Part shown: positions 46,181 through 55,549 of the stretch, piece by piece
How positions within the stretch are numbered: the first letter of the stretch is position 1
How the letters are laid out: each line of letters starts with the position of its first letter
Assembly (NCBI GenBank): GCA_034359265.1
Contig: CP136895.1
Coordinates: 3,536,501-3,600,500 of the forward strand
Reading direction: 5' to 3'
DNA length: 64,000 nucleotides
DNA from: Canna indica
Taxonomy: Eukaryota; Streptophyta; Magnoliopsida; Zingiberales; Cannaceae
Notes under the pieces: model-generated
The model's database searches: none
Told to the model about the DNA's origin: nothing
The model's input: the letters and a program-made list of their open reading frames with translations, nothing else
Translations under genes and position numbers: made by a program

Positions 46181-48832
46181 ATGTTGTGTCTGCCATTTTC
46201 GATCAACGACATTGGCAAATTTATAGAGAAGTTATGGAGTGCTAGGGCAGAACTACTCAACTACCTTCGCGGGCCTCAAGCTCGCATCCAAGAGTTGCAA
46301 AAGGCTGCGGATCGATTAGGAGCCAAGGTGAACGATGTTACGAATTCAATCCGTCTAGCTAAGCTGGATGGAAAAGTCGAGACCTACGAAGCGCAACAAT
46401 GGGAGCGCGAGGTGGAGACTTTACAAGCGAAAGTGACTGCCTTCCCAGAGGAGTACAGACATCTGGGAGGTTGGTCATGGGATTGCTTCTCCATGAATGA
46501 AAGCGTCACCAACATGCTCGACGAGATCAATAAATTGGTCGACAAAGTCGGAACAATTCAACTTACCACATGTCGACCCCCAGCCTCAAATGTTCACCTC
46601 CCCATCTCAAAGTCAATAAAAGGGATAGATTCATACGTAGAGGAGATTTTGCATTACATCGTCGACGAAAATGTTAGCATCATCGGCATCCATGGTATGG
46701 GAGGAGTTGGTAAGACAACTATCTTAGACCACATCAGCAATCACGAAAAGATGTCCTTTATATTTGATCGTGTCATCTCGATTACGGCCACTAAACATTG
46801 CAAACTGGAGAAGCTTCAACGGGACATAGCAAAGAAATTGAGGCTGACTATGGAGGAGAAAGGCAACTGTGAAGAAGATAATGCTATTAAGCTGTTTGAT
46901 TTCCTTAAGAATGAGAGCTGCTTGTTGCTCCTTGATGACATTTGGGAGGGTCAGGATCTTCAGTTGTTGGGGATGATAGATTTTGCGCTTGGACATAGCC
47001 AACAACCAAAGCGTAAGGTGGTGGTGTTCACAACACGGAGCGAGCAAGTATGTGGTGAAATGATGATTGAGAAGAGGATCCAAGTCAAATGCTTGGGTCC
47101 AGATGAAGCATGGGAGCTTTTCCAAAAGAATGTTGACAGAGTTGTCATCAACTCAGATCGTGTAATTAACCATTTCGCCAAAAAAGTTGCCAAAGAATGT
47201 GCCGGTCTTCAGCTTGCTCTCGTCACCGTTGGTAGGGCCATGTCTGCGAAGAAGTCTTCGGGGGCATGGGAATATGCCCTAACACAGCTGAAGAATGCCA
47301 AAATGCCAGAAATCTCAGGTAAGAAAGAAAAAGATCCTATGTATTCTGCCTTTAAACTTAGCTATGACAATTTGGAAGATGACAACATAAGAGCTTGCCT
47401 CTTGTGTTGCTCCTTGTGGCCCGAAGATTGGAGCATCGAGAAAGAAGATCTCATAGAGTGTTGGATGGGTCTCGACCTAATCAAAGAATTCAACATGATC
47501 CACGATGCTTACAACAGGGGACACTCGTATATTGATGCTCTGTTAGCTGTATGCTTATTAGAGCTCGGTGATGAATACAACACGGTTAAGATGCATGATG
47601 TTATTAGAGATATGGCATTGTGGGAGGCATCCGATCGTGGAATGAGCAAACATAAGTGGATCGTAAGAGCAGCAGTTGGATTGAGACATATGCCCGAAGA
47701 AGTGGATTGGAGAGAGGTGGAGCGAGTATCACTCATGTGGAACAATATTACCACTTTACCCGAGCCAGCTTTCATTTATCAAAAACTTTCAATGTTGCTT
47801 CTTCGAGGGAATGCTAATCTAGAAGATATTCCTGGCAGACTTTTTGAGTGCATGCCTATTTTGAGATACTTAGATCTCTCGCATACAGGAATAAGAGAAC
47901 TTCCAAAAGAGATTGGCATGTTATCTGATCTTTGGTACCTAAATTTAAGCCATTCTTATATTAAAGTGTTGCCCGAAGAGTTGGGTAGCCTCTCTAAATT
48001 AAAGTATTTGTTCCTAAGAAGGACATCACATCTTACAACAGTACCCAAAGGAACAATATCCAACTTATCATCATTGAGATTGTTGGATTTATTTGGTAGT
48101 GATCAATACAATGGCTTGGATGGGATAGAATGCTTACAAGGATGCTTCATTGGAATTTGCATCAAAACAATTACCAACCTCCACCGGTTGTGCTTATTGC
48201 AATATGTATCTACTTGGCGCCTCCAACTACAGGAAATGTCAGATTTAGCCACTCCAGATGAACTCATGGAGGGTCTCTTAAGGAGCCACAACATGAGGCA
48301 GTGCCTTGAGCAATTATTTCTTTACAAGATTGGAATGGTCAAATTATTAATGCCTTGTTCTTTATCTGAAGAAGGATTTGACTTTTTGAAGGAACTTCGC
48401 CTTCACAAACTCAACAACCTAACGGAGGTCATTTGGAAAGGAGTCAAGCCTGAAATATTGTTTCCCAATCTTCGCAAGCTGACAATTGTTTGTTGTCCAA
48501 GGCTGAGGAATGTGACATGGACTCTGCAATTACCAATCCTTAATTACATGCTTATAACAGATTGTGATGATATGGAAGAATTGATAAGTGATGCTGGAAG
48601 CTCCACTTCGTCGCCCTCTACCTTTGGTCTCAAGAATTTGTTATTGATACATTTACCCAACTTGAATTACATCACTCGGCAGCCATTGAGTTTCCCCTAT
48701 CTGGATTCTATAGAGGTGGATGATTGCAAGAAGTTAAAAAGCCCTGCACCATCTGGGGTTCAAATTTCTATCAACATTAGCAAAATAAAAGATATTTCAG
48801 GCAGAGAGATTGGTTGGACAACATGTAGTTGA
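46181..48832 (+). CDS. CNL copy B: intact CC-NB-ARC-LRR disease resistance protein
   Basis: An uninterrupted 883-residue frame, single exon as is usual for this class. A coiled coil lies at about 1-125, of the RPS2/RPS5 kind without an EDVID motif. NB-ARC follows: P-loop GMGGVGKTT 172-180, kinase-2 CLLLLDDIWE 247-256, RNBS-B VVVFTTRSEQVC 280-291, GLQLAL 342-347 (usual GLPLAL, Pro replaced by Gln), RNBS-D CLLCCSLWPEDWSIE 406-420 and MHD 471-473 in KMHDVIRDMAL. LRRs run from about 513 to 860 ('LRYLDLSHTGIRELPKEIG', 'LWYLNLSHSYIKVLPEELG'). There is no N-myristoylation Gly, but Cys3 could be acylated. Such proteins act as intracellular immune receptors that sense pathogen effectors, with nucleotide exchange switching the MHD/NB-ARC module. 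The start agrees with copy A and with the conserved leader. Integrity suggests function; the GLPL change may affect it. Confidence 0.93.
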   Translation: MLCLPFSINDIGKFIEKLWSARAELLNYLRGPQARIQELQKAADRLGAKVNDVTNSIRLAKLDGKVETYEAQQWEREVETLQAKVTAFPEEYRHLGGWSWDCFSMNESVTNMLDEINKLVDKVGTIQLTTCRPPASNVHLPISKSIKGIDSYVEEILHYIVDENVSIIGIHGMGGVGKTTILDHISNHEKMSFIFDRVISITATKHCKLEKLQRDIAKKLRLTMEEKGNCEEDNAIKLFDFLKNESCLLLLDDIWEGQDLQLLGMIDFALGHSQQPKRKVVVFTTRSEQVCGEMMIEKRIQVKCLGPDEAWELFQKNVDRVVINSDRVINHFAKKVAKECAGLQLALVTVGRAMSAKKSSGAWEYALTQLKNAKMPEISGKKEKDPMYSAFKLSYDNLEDDNIRACLLCCSLWPEDWSIEKEDLIECWMGLDLIKEFNMIHDAYNRGHSYIDALLAVCLLELGDEYNTVKMHDVIRDMALWEASDRGMSKHKWIVRAAVGLRHMPEEVDWREVERVSLMWNNITTLPEPAFIYQKLSMLLLRGNANLEDIPGRLFECMPILRYLDLSHTGIRELPKEIGMLSDLWYLNLSHSYIKVLPEELGSLSKLKYLFLRRTSHLTTVPKGTISNLSSLRLLDLFGSDQYNGLDGIECLQGCFIGICIKTITNLHRLCLLQYVSTWRLQLQEMSDLATPDELMEGLLRSHNMRQCLEQLFLYKIGMVKLLMPCSLSEEGFDFLKELRLHKLNNLTEVIWKGVKPEILFPNLRKLTIVCCPRLRNVTWTLQLPILNYMLITDCDDMEELISDAGSSTSSPSTFGLKNLLLIHLPNLNYITRQPLSFPYLDSIEVDDCKKLKSPAPSGVQISINISKIKDISGREIGWTTCS

Positions 48833-49493
48833 AGAAATTATTGCTTTAAATTAATATGGATGTGGCTTGTTTACTGTTTTCACGAAGAATAATGGAAAAA
48901 AATTATTATTCTCCCTCTTGTAGTTCTATCTCCCCCCTATTTCTCAAAGCTTATGATAATTAAATACAAGTACTCTTTCCTTCAAAAAAAAAATAATAAA
49001 TTATCCCTCTTGTAATTGTAGCTCTCATGGTTTTTTTTTGTTAACAACAAAAGAATTAATAAGAGTTATAATATATATATATATATATAGTGGTTATATA
49101 TTATTATTTTAGCTCTCGTTTTTTTAAATTAAGTTGTTCCATAAATATATTGTCGATCAGCCATAATTAATTGCCGTTGAATGCAACAACTTCTTAATTG
49201 TTGAGGCACTATATAATTAAGATATTAATTGTTCATTGTCTTAATTAACTAGTCTCTTGCAAATACCTACTATCAACTTTTAGGTTTTATTTATTTATTT
49301 TTTAATTTTCATAAGAATTAATTAATTACACCATCCATTTAAGTGTGCTTTAATTTGAAAAACTATTGTTGAACTCACGTGTCCTCAAGTGGTAATTAAC
49401 ATTTGAGTATGTTGCCTATAGGTCTTAGATTTGATCCCTTGTTTTAACGTTTTATGCCACCTTTTTTCATGTCTGTGTACACTTTGTAATTAG
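48833..49493. other. 3' flank of the CNL, AT-rich, with an (AT)n microsatellite
   Basis: No gene or known repeat. A T-run at 49031-49039 and (AT)n at about 49069-49089 are visible. The 3' UTR and poly(A) site of the CNL probably lie in the first ~200 bases, but no signal is decisive. Confidence 0.5.
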
Positions 49494-49990
49494 GGGTGGA
49501 AATAGGTCAGACAGTCTGTGGCCTAGCCTGTATTAGGTCTGGCCTGACCTGGCCTGTTTTTAAAAAAAATCAGGCCAAGACTTTGAAATAGGCATGTTTT
49601 CCTTATCAGGCCAGGCTCAAGCTCAATTTAAAACTTATTGAGCCTGGCATGTCGGCCTGAACCTGTTAAGGTGGTGTATATATAAATATATAATAAATAT
49701 ATAATATTATTATTTTATTACGCATTTACATTAAAATAATAACTAATATTATTTTAATTTAATAAAAACACAGGCCACAGGTCACAGGCCAGACCAAAAT
49801 TTTATATTGGAAGTAAATTTTATAAATAAATTTTATATTGAAATCAGGCTTCGTAAATAGGCCACGGGCCAGGGCAGGCCAATGAACAGGCCAAGCTCAG
49901 ACCAAAATTTAAGCCTATAACAGGCCACATGCCAAGCCCAGGCTAATTTTTTATCATATAGGCCTGAGCTAGCCTGTTTCCACGGCCTAT
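49494..49990. mobile_element. Non-autonomous TIR element with 'caggcc' repeats
   Basis: Starts 'ggggtggaaataggtcag' and ends 'gcctgtttccacggcc', giving imperfect inverted ends (GGTGGAAAtAGG/CCTGTTTCCACGG). Both flanks are full of short 'caggcca' and 'ggcctg' repeats in direct and inverted order. The middle is AT-rich. The structure parallels the hAT-type MITE at 18132-18803. No clear target duplication. Confidence 0.55.
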
Positions 49991-50135
49991 TTGTAATGTG
50001 TCGTGTGCATGATTATGTTATAAAATTAGTTTTTTCAAAAAAAAATTGAAAGAGTACTGAATGAGAATTGGTATTGTTTCTTTTTACAAAGATAAAAAGT
50101 TAAAATAGATTATTATACTAGAGTTTGAATCCTAA

Positions 50136-51012
50136 GGTGTTGTTTGGTTAGCGAAAATTATTTTCTGATTTGGTTTCAGTAAAATTGAAAACTTGGTTTC
50201 GAAAACTTGATTTTGGTTTTTAGTTTTCAATTTTTTAAAAATTTCATAACATCAGTTTTAGTTAGTTGAAACAGTGAATATTTATTTAGTTAAAAAAATA
50301 ATATTAAATTTTTCTTGAATACTTTTAATAGTAATTAAATGTTTAGTTAGTTTACAAAATTAAATGTTTGCTAATATGATTATAGCATGTCACATATATC
50401 ATAATTCTTTGTTACATATATCAGTTAACATTAAAGAATGCAGGAGTTAAATGTTTGTAAGATTTAATTAATTAATTTATTGATAATTTAAGATTTTTTT
50501 GTTCAATTAGATATAAAAATTAATTAATAGTTAATATAAATTTTTAAAAAAAAATTCAATGGTCTAAAATTAGTTTTGATTAAATTATAAATAGATTAAC
50601 TTTAAGAAAATTAAGTTATTTTAAAATTTGAGTTTGAGTCAATTATATATAAATTGGTTTAATTAATTTGTAAATTTAAGATAATAATTTGAGTTGAAAA
50701 TGATTATTTTTATTTTTATTTTTAGAAATTAGATATTTGTTGATTTATTTTTAAATTAATTAATTTTATTAAAAATATTTATAATTATAAAGTTATCACT
50801 GCATTTTGATAACGAAATCGATAGTCTCGAAATCACAAAAAAAAATATTTTAGTATTTTCATTTTTATTAAGAAAATTAATTTTGTTTTCATTCTGATTT
50901 CGATTTAGTTTTATTAAAAACACTGAATCAAATACTTTTTCATAAACAATTTTGATTTCAGTGAAATCGAAACCTTAAAAACAGACTTGATTTCGCTAAC
51001 CAAATATGCCCC
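50136..51012. mobile_element. ~880 bp non-coding element with long inverted ends
   Basis: Left end 'ggtgttgtttggttagcgaa' and right end, inverted, 'ggggcatatttggttagcga' correspond, and both continue with a similar inverted 'gatttcagtgaaat' type block. The interior is AT-rich without a frame. 'Tgtttggttagcg' ends of this type are frequent in plant DNA transposons. No target duplication could be assigned, so the superfamily is open. Confidence 0.6.
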
Positions 51013-51329
51013 AAACCTCTAAAAAATATACAAAATATTATCATCAATTGTGCTGCACAGTCGGCAAAATTAGTACTGTTTGATTAATTTCATAATGAAA
51101 CCTGATCTCATGCAGTGCAGAGTATCCCACTTTAATTAATTAACTTGATTTCTCAATTAATTAATTAGCATACAAATAATTAACATCAGTAATAGTCAAT
51201 TATTCCTCCATATATAAATTTCACCCAATTCTTAAATCGGCCCCAAACACTTTATCCATCTTTCACGTACAATCAATCTTTTATGTACATGATATTTTAA
51301 AGTAACTTTTTTAATCAATTATATATGTC

Positions 51330-51541
51330 CACTGAAAGTCGACTATAAATTGCAACGGCGGCACAAATCATTGCAAATAATATTATCAGTGACGACTCCA
51401 TCAGCCATCACAGATAAAACATTAGTGATGATTGTGCGGGCCGTCATTGTTGAGTCAAAGAATCGGCGATGGTCGCACGAACCTTCACTGCTGATGCATT
51501 GCTATTAGCGACGATTTATCATTGATAAGCCGTCAGTAGTG
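51330..51541 (+). mobile_element. CACTA-like terminus
   Basis: A series of 'gtgatgattgtgcgggccgtc', 'cgtcattgttgag', 'gcgacgatttatcattgat' type subterminal repeats in both orientations ends with 'gccgtcagtagtgg'. In reverse complement this reads CCACTACTGACGGC, a CACTA terminus. No matching left end was seen nearby. The repeat word differs from that at 660-997, so it is a different family. Confidence 0.5.
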
Positions 51542-51551
51542 GTTTTCCTTA

Positions 51552-52804
51552 TCTATATATCTACATTAAAAAGCAAAATGAAAAAAAAAAAAAAAAAAAA
51601 AAACCACGTGGCACTTTCCCAAGCCAAGTTTGCTGATTTGGCAGATTAAAAAAAAATCTTAAATTATATATATTTTGTATTTTTCAAGTTTTTATAATAT
51701 ATTTTGTATTTTTCACGTTTTCTAAAGTTGAGAACGAAGTGACCCACGTGGTATACATGGTGGGTTTTGGAAGTTACGTCGGCCTCCAAATTCACTTCCT
51801 GCAAATTTCCCTTTCTGAACACTGTTCAAAAATCTTCGTCGGAAAGGTAATTTTTCAAACGTTTCACTCTCTTTGCTCAACACTGGAATTGATGTTTCAC
51901 TCAGTTAATGTCTTTGTGGAATTGATGTTTCATTGCATGATTAATTATTAATTACTTTCCTCTTATCTTCTTCATATCTTCTTCATGGACAATATAACAA
52001 ATATCCTGAAATTGTGGTGGTTAAGATGATTAATGTAAGAGATACGTTGAGTGTTTATTATATATATATTTTTTTTTGTTCTCATATGAAACTGATAAAT
52101 ATATGATTTTCATCTTACCAAAGATAAATGAGGTAAATTAGGATGAAATGCTAATATTAAATTGTTCTATCAAGTGGATTTCAAGAAGTCATATATACTG
52201 TGAACCCTTTGAATCAGCTTGAAGATCATAACATTGTTTAATCTATTTTATTTTATTTTTTATTTCTTGAGCTTCAAATTATTTAAGGACTTTGATTGTT
52301 TTTAGCATGATTGAAATTTACTATATCATAATATGCAAATTTATCATAATTTATCAAATTTGTCATAACCATGAGATATTAATCTTCAAATCCAACTTAT
52401 ATATGCTCAAAGCTATTACACTACGTCAGGCTCGAAAAATGTTGGTGGCGGTTCTTCAGGGTGTCCTCGACGAAAGAAAGGCTATAGGAGAAAAAATTAG
52501 TACTCCTGCACAAAAGGACACGATGGATTGGCTAATGGAGTTTTAAGATGAAAAAGATAGAAGATTGAGTGATGAGGAGATCATTTATCATTATATATTG
52601 ATCATTCGGTCTATATCTTATCTTTTGGATTATTATAAGTTAAGTATGAATATTAGATCGAGTATGAACATGTCATTAATTTGGACAAACAAATTTGTTT
52701 GCTTACACTTCACAACCGATTGGATCGTTTTTGCATTGACTTATATATAATTATTTAAGTAAAATTATATGTATTTATATATATTTGCGCAACGCGCGCC
52801 AGGT
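51552..52804 (+). mobile_element. Helitron-like unit carrying gene-derived sequence
   Basis: The left end, TCTATATATCTACATTAAAA, is preceded by A. The right end has a short GC hairpin (GCGC-AAC-GCGC at about 52787-52797) followed by GCCAGGT, a worn form of the CTRRT end, then T. Insertion between A and T without target duplication is the Helitron rule. A long A-run (51579-51602) and 'ccacgtggcac' lie near the left end. Inside are segments that look gene-derived, one of them P450-like. No Rep/helicase frame is present. The 3' end is not canonical, so this is a moderate-confidence call. Confidence 0.5.
52400..52600 (+). pseudogene. Cytochrome P450 fragment, CYP88A (ent-kaurenoic acid oxidase)-like
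   Basis: The plus-strand frame reads QARKMLVAVLQGVLDERKA, then 'AQKDTMDWLMEF', a TAA, and in the same frame DEKDRRLSDEEII. This is the pattern of the region before the I-helix in CYP88A ent-kaurenoic acid oxidases (ARK-L-VLQ-VLDER..., DMMD-L-...EDE-GR-LSDEEIID). That enzyme acts in gibberellin synthesis at the endoplasmic reticulum. Only about 65 codons are present. The sequence loses similarity right after 'DEEII', before the I-helix oxygen-binding motif, and the heme-binding Cys region is absent. It is a dead fragment inside the Helitron-like unit. Confidence 0.6.
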
Positions 52805-52858
52805 TTTCGATTAATTTCTTAAATACAAAAAAAATCTTCTTTACTACAATTTATATAT

Positions 52859-53195
52859 GGGGAAAAGGTCAAATTTGCCCCTGAAGTATTGAAAATGTAC
52901 AAATTTGCCTCTCAACTATGTTTTTTATCAAAATTACCCTCGATGTTACATAATTGAATCATTTTTGTCCTTCTCGTTAACGGAAGTCCACGTCAACAAA
53001 CGGAATCCCACGTGGCAAGTGCAGCTCGGCCACATAAGATGCCGATGGAAAATGACATGTGGCAATTATGTAGTGACAAGGGTAATTTTGACCCAAAATA
53101 TATTTAAAGGGGACAAATATGAATCTTTTTCAATATTTTAGGGGCAAATTTGCACTCTTTTTAATATTTCAGGGTCAAATTTAATCATTTTTTCT
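52859..53195 (+). mobile_element. MULE-type MITE, first of an inverted pair
   Basis: 337 bp flanked by TTTATATAT on both sides (52850-52858 and 53196-53204). The ends are inverted: GGTCAAATTTGCCCCTGAAG at the left, and its counterpart 'atttcagggtcaaattt' at the right. The centre holds 'cacgtggcaagtgcagctcg' and 'ccgttaacg'-type sequence shared with the element at 53775-54154. No coding capacity. The 9 bp duplication supports a Mutator-like origin. Confidence 0.85.
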
Positions 53196-53379
53196 TTTAT
53201 ATATTATTATCATTAATGTGATTCTAATTAACACTATAAGAATGATGTTGATATCATCTTTACCAAAATCAAGAAAATATAAGCTTGACAATTATACTTT
53301 GTATTGTAACTGAAGTGTTTACTCAAAGATATGAATAACTTTAATCATTTATCATTATAATAAGAAACCAACCAACATA

Positions 53380-53570
53380 GTAGGGGTTAGTTCAGGTCGG
53401 ATGGGTCGAGATTTGGTATGTCTCAATCCCGTCCCAATTTTGAGTCGGGACGCAAATATGTGTCCCAGTCTTAGTCCTGAATATGAAGCATCGCAATTAT
53501 GTCCCAGTCTCGTCTCGATTTTGAATTAGGACGGGATTATCCCTGAACTTTTGGGTCGGACCGGACCAGT
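53380..53570. repeat. Degenerate repeat rich in 'gtcccg'/'cgggac'
   Basis: Starts 'taggggttagttcaggtcgg' and ends 'gggtcggaccggaccagtta', with internal 'gtcccagtc' and 'gggacg' repeats. It resembles the ends of the hAT-type MITEs elsewhere in the window but is too worn to set borders. Confidence 0.4.
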
Positions 53571-53774
53571 TACTAATAATTAAATTTAATCAAGTTTTTA
53601 TTTTAGTAATTAAGAAATATCTTTTTGAATATTATTTTTGTTTCATCTTTAAAATTTATATTTCTCAAAAAATTCACTAAAGTATTTGTTCAAATTCTAA
53701 GATAGAAACCAAACTTGCAAAAATCGTGCAATGAACATAAAACACGTTGTTTGTGCACCATATATATTTTATTC

Positions 53775-54154
53775 AAGGGAAACGGGCAAAATTTGCCTCT
53801 AAAATATTGAAAAATATGCAAATTTGCCTATGAAGTATTGAAAATGATGCAAATTTGCCCCTAAAGTATTAAAAAATATTTAGATTTGCCCCTTTAAATA
53901 TATATATTTTGGGCCAAAATTGCCCTTGTCACTACATAAATTGTCACATGTCATTTTTCATCGTGGCATCTTATGTAACCGAGCTGCACTTGCCACGTGG
54001 GATTCCGTTTACTAACATGGATTTTCGTTAACGAGAAGGGCAAAACTAATTCAATTATGTAACGTCAATGGAAATTTTGATAAAAAAACATAGTTGATGG
54101 ACAAATTTACATTTTTTTTAATACTTCAGGGGCAAATTTAATCATTTTCCCTTT
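53775..54154 (-). mobile_element. MULE-type MITE, second of an inverted pair
   Basis: About 380 bp. The centre ('gagctgcacttgccacgtgg') is the reverse complement of the centre of 52859-53195. The left end contains three to four tandem copies of a ~33 bp terminal unit ('gcaaatttgcccctaaag' type), versus one or two in the other copy. The right end is 'cttcaggggcaaattta...ttttccctt'. The flanking duplication is not clear. Confidence 0.75.
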
Positions 54155-54717
54155 GTATGTACAAACATCAAACATCACAAAACAAATCGATTCTATATCA
54201 CACAAAACACTAAATATGAATCAATTTATATTTATATAAATTAGAATATTAAGCAACATCGTCATATTCTCAACACAAGTATTTTCCAAATATTATGTAT
54301 AATTGTTTTTATTAATTACTCCTCTTATGTATTTTTCAAGTATTTATAAATATTATGTATTTTTCATGTTTAATTATTGGTATATTTTAGTTTTTGCTCC
54401 TTGAGAGCTATGTTTAGGAAAGTGGATTTCTGATTGAGAGTAATTTACGTATATATTGACCAGTTAATTATTTGTATTGTTCAAATATTAGCTTGATTGA
54501 TTTTAAACTCTTTTTATTTACCTTGAATGTTAATATAATATCATCCGCAAAACATTAGATGCTTAATTGACCAGGGAATTTTTAATTTTTGAAAGGGTCA
54601 ACGGTTATTATTGATGACATTATTTATATATAAGATGGGTTAAGTTTGAGCCACCTGGCATTTTTTTATTTTGAAAGGGGTCTACCGGTCTACATCTTCC
54701 TTGCTTTGATGGAGTCA

Positions 54718-54831
54718 ATCTTCTACTACTAGTAACGTTATGAGTCGTCCTGGTTAGGGGTGAATGGGTATGATATCTTCTACTACTAGTAACGTTATGA
54801 GTCGTCTGGTTAGGGGTGAATGGGTATGATA
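54718..54831. repeat. 57 bp tandem duplication
   Basis: Two copies (54718-54774, 54775-54831) of a unit beginning 'atcttctactactagtaacg' and ending 'aatgggtatgat'. They differ by one C ('gtcgtcctgg' against 'gtcgtctgg'). No function is evident. Confidence 0.85.
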
Positions 54832-55330
54832 CTGTATATTTTTTATGATACTCGGCTTTTATTATGTACAATACTAATTTTTAGGTTTTGAAATCGGATT
54901 TTACCATATTCGAACTTAGAATCGGATCCTACTCGAAATAACAAGTTCTGATTTCGATTTCGAGTACATTATTGGAACATGTTCATTTACATGTTCCAGA
55001 AAATATGCCAATAGATTTCAACATATTGTATAACAAGTTTCAAAATAAATTTCAATATGATATCATGTTAGAATCTATATTCTAGAACCTAAAAATGAAT
55101 ATATTCCAGGGTACATATTTCAGGTTTTAATTCTGATTTTGAGTACCCGATGTGTTGGACTCAAAATTACAATCGATTTTAATTAATTTTTCAATTTTTA
55201 TTTCGGACCTACGCGAAACCAGAATTGGTTCTGATCAATTCCTTAATTTTTAGTCCATTAGCTTATTATTAAAAAAAAATAGATCAAAGAAAATAAATAA
55301 TTTGAATAGAAGTTGTGCTAAACTTTAAAT
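54832..55330. other. Diverged AT-rich repeat upstream of the SETD9-like gene
   Basis: Contains 'ggaacatgttcatttacat' and 'cgatgtgttggactc' words that recur in changed form at 63470-63560 and at the window end (63980). It may be an old TIR element flanking the gene. No reading frame was found. Confidence 0.35.
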
Positions 55331-55549
55331 TTTGCCCTTAGATTTTTTATTTATTTTGTGTAAATCCCGTTCCCAAATCCCGAACCGATAAAGGATTATT
55401 GGATCGGATATGGGGTTTCCGAAATTTCGGGTCGGATTCAGATTGGACTCGGGTCACCTTTGTTCCCCGTTGCCAACTACAAGCTGGTGTGTGGAGGTTT
55501 CGGCCACGCTTCGAGGTCGACAGACGGAGGGAGGCGGCGGCTGCTCGAA

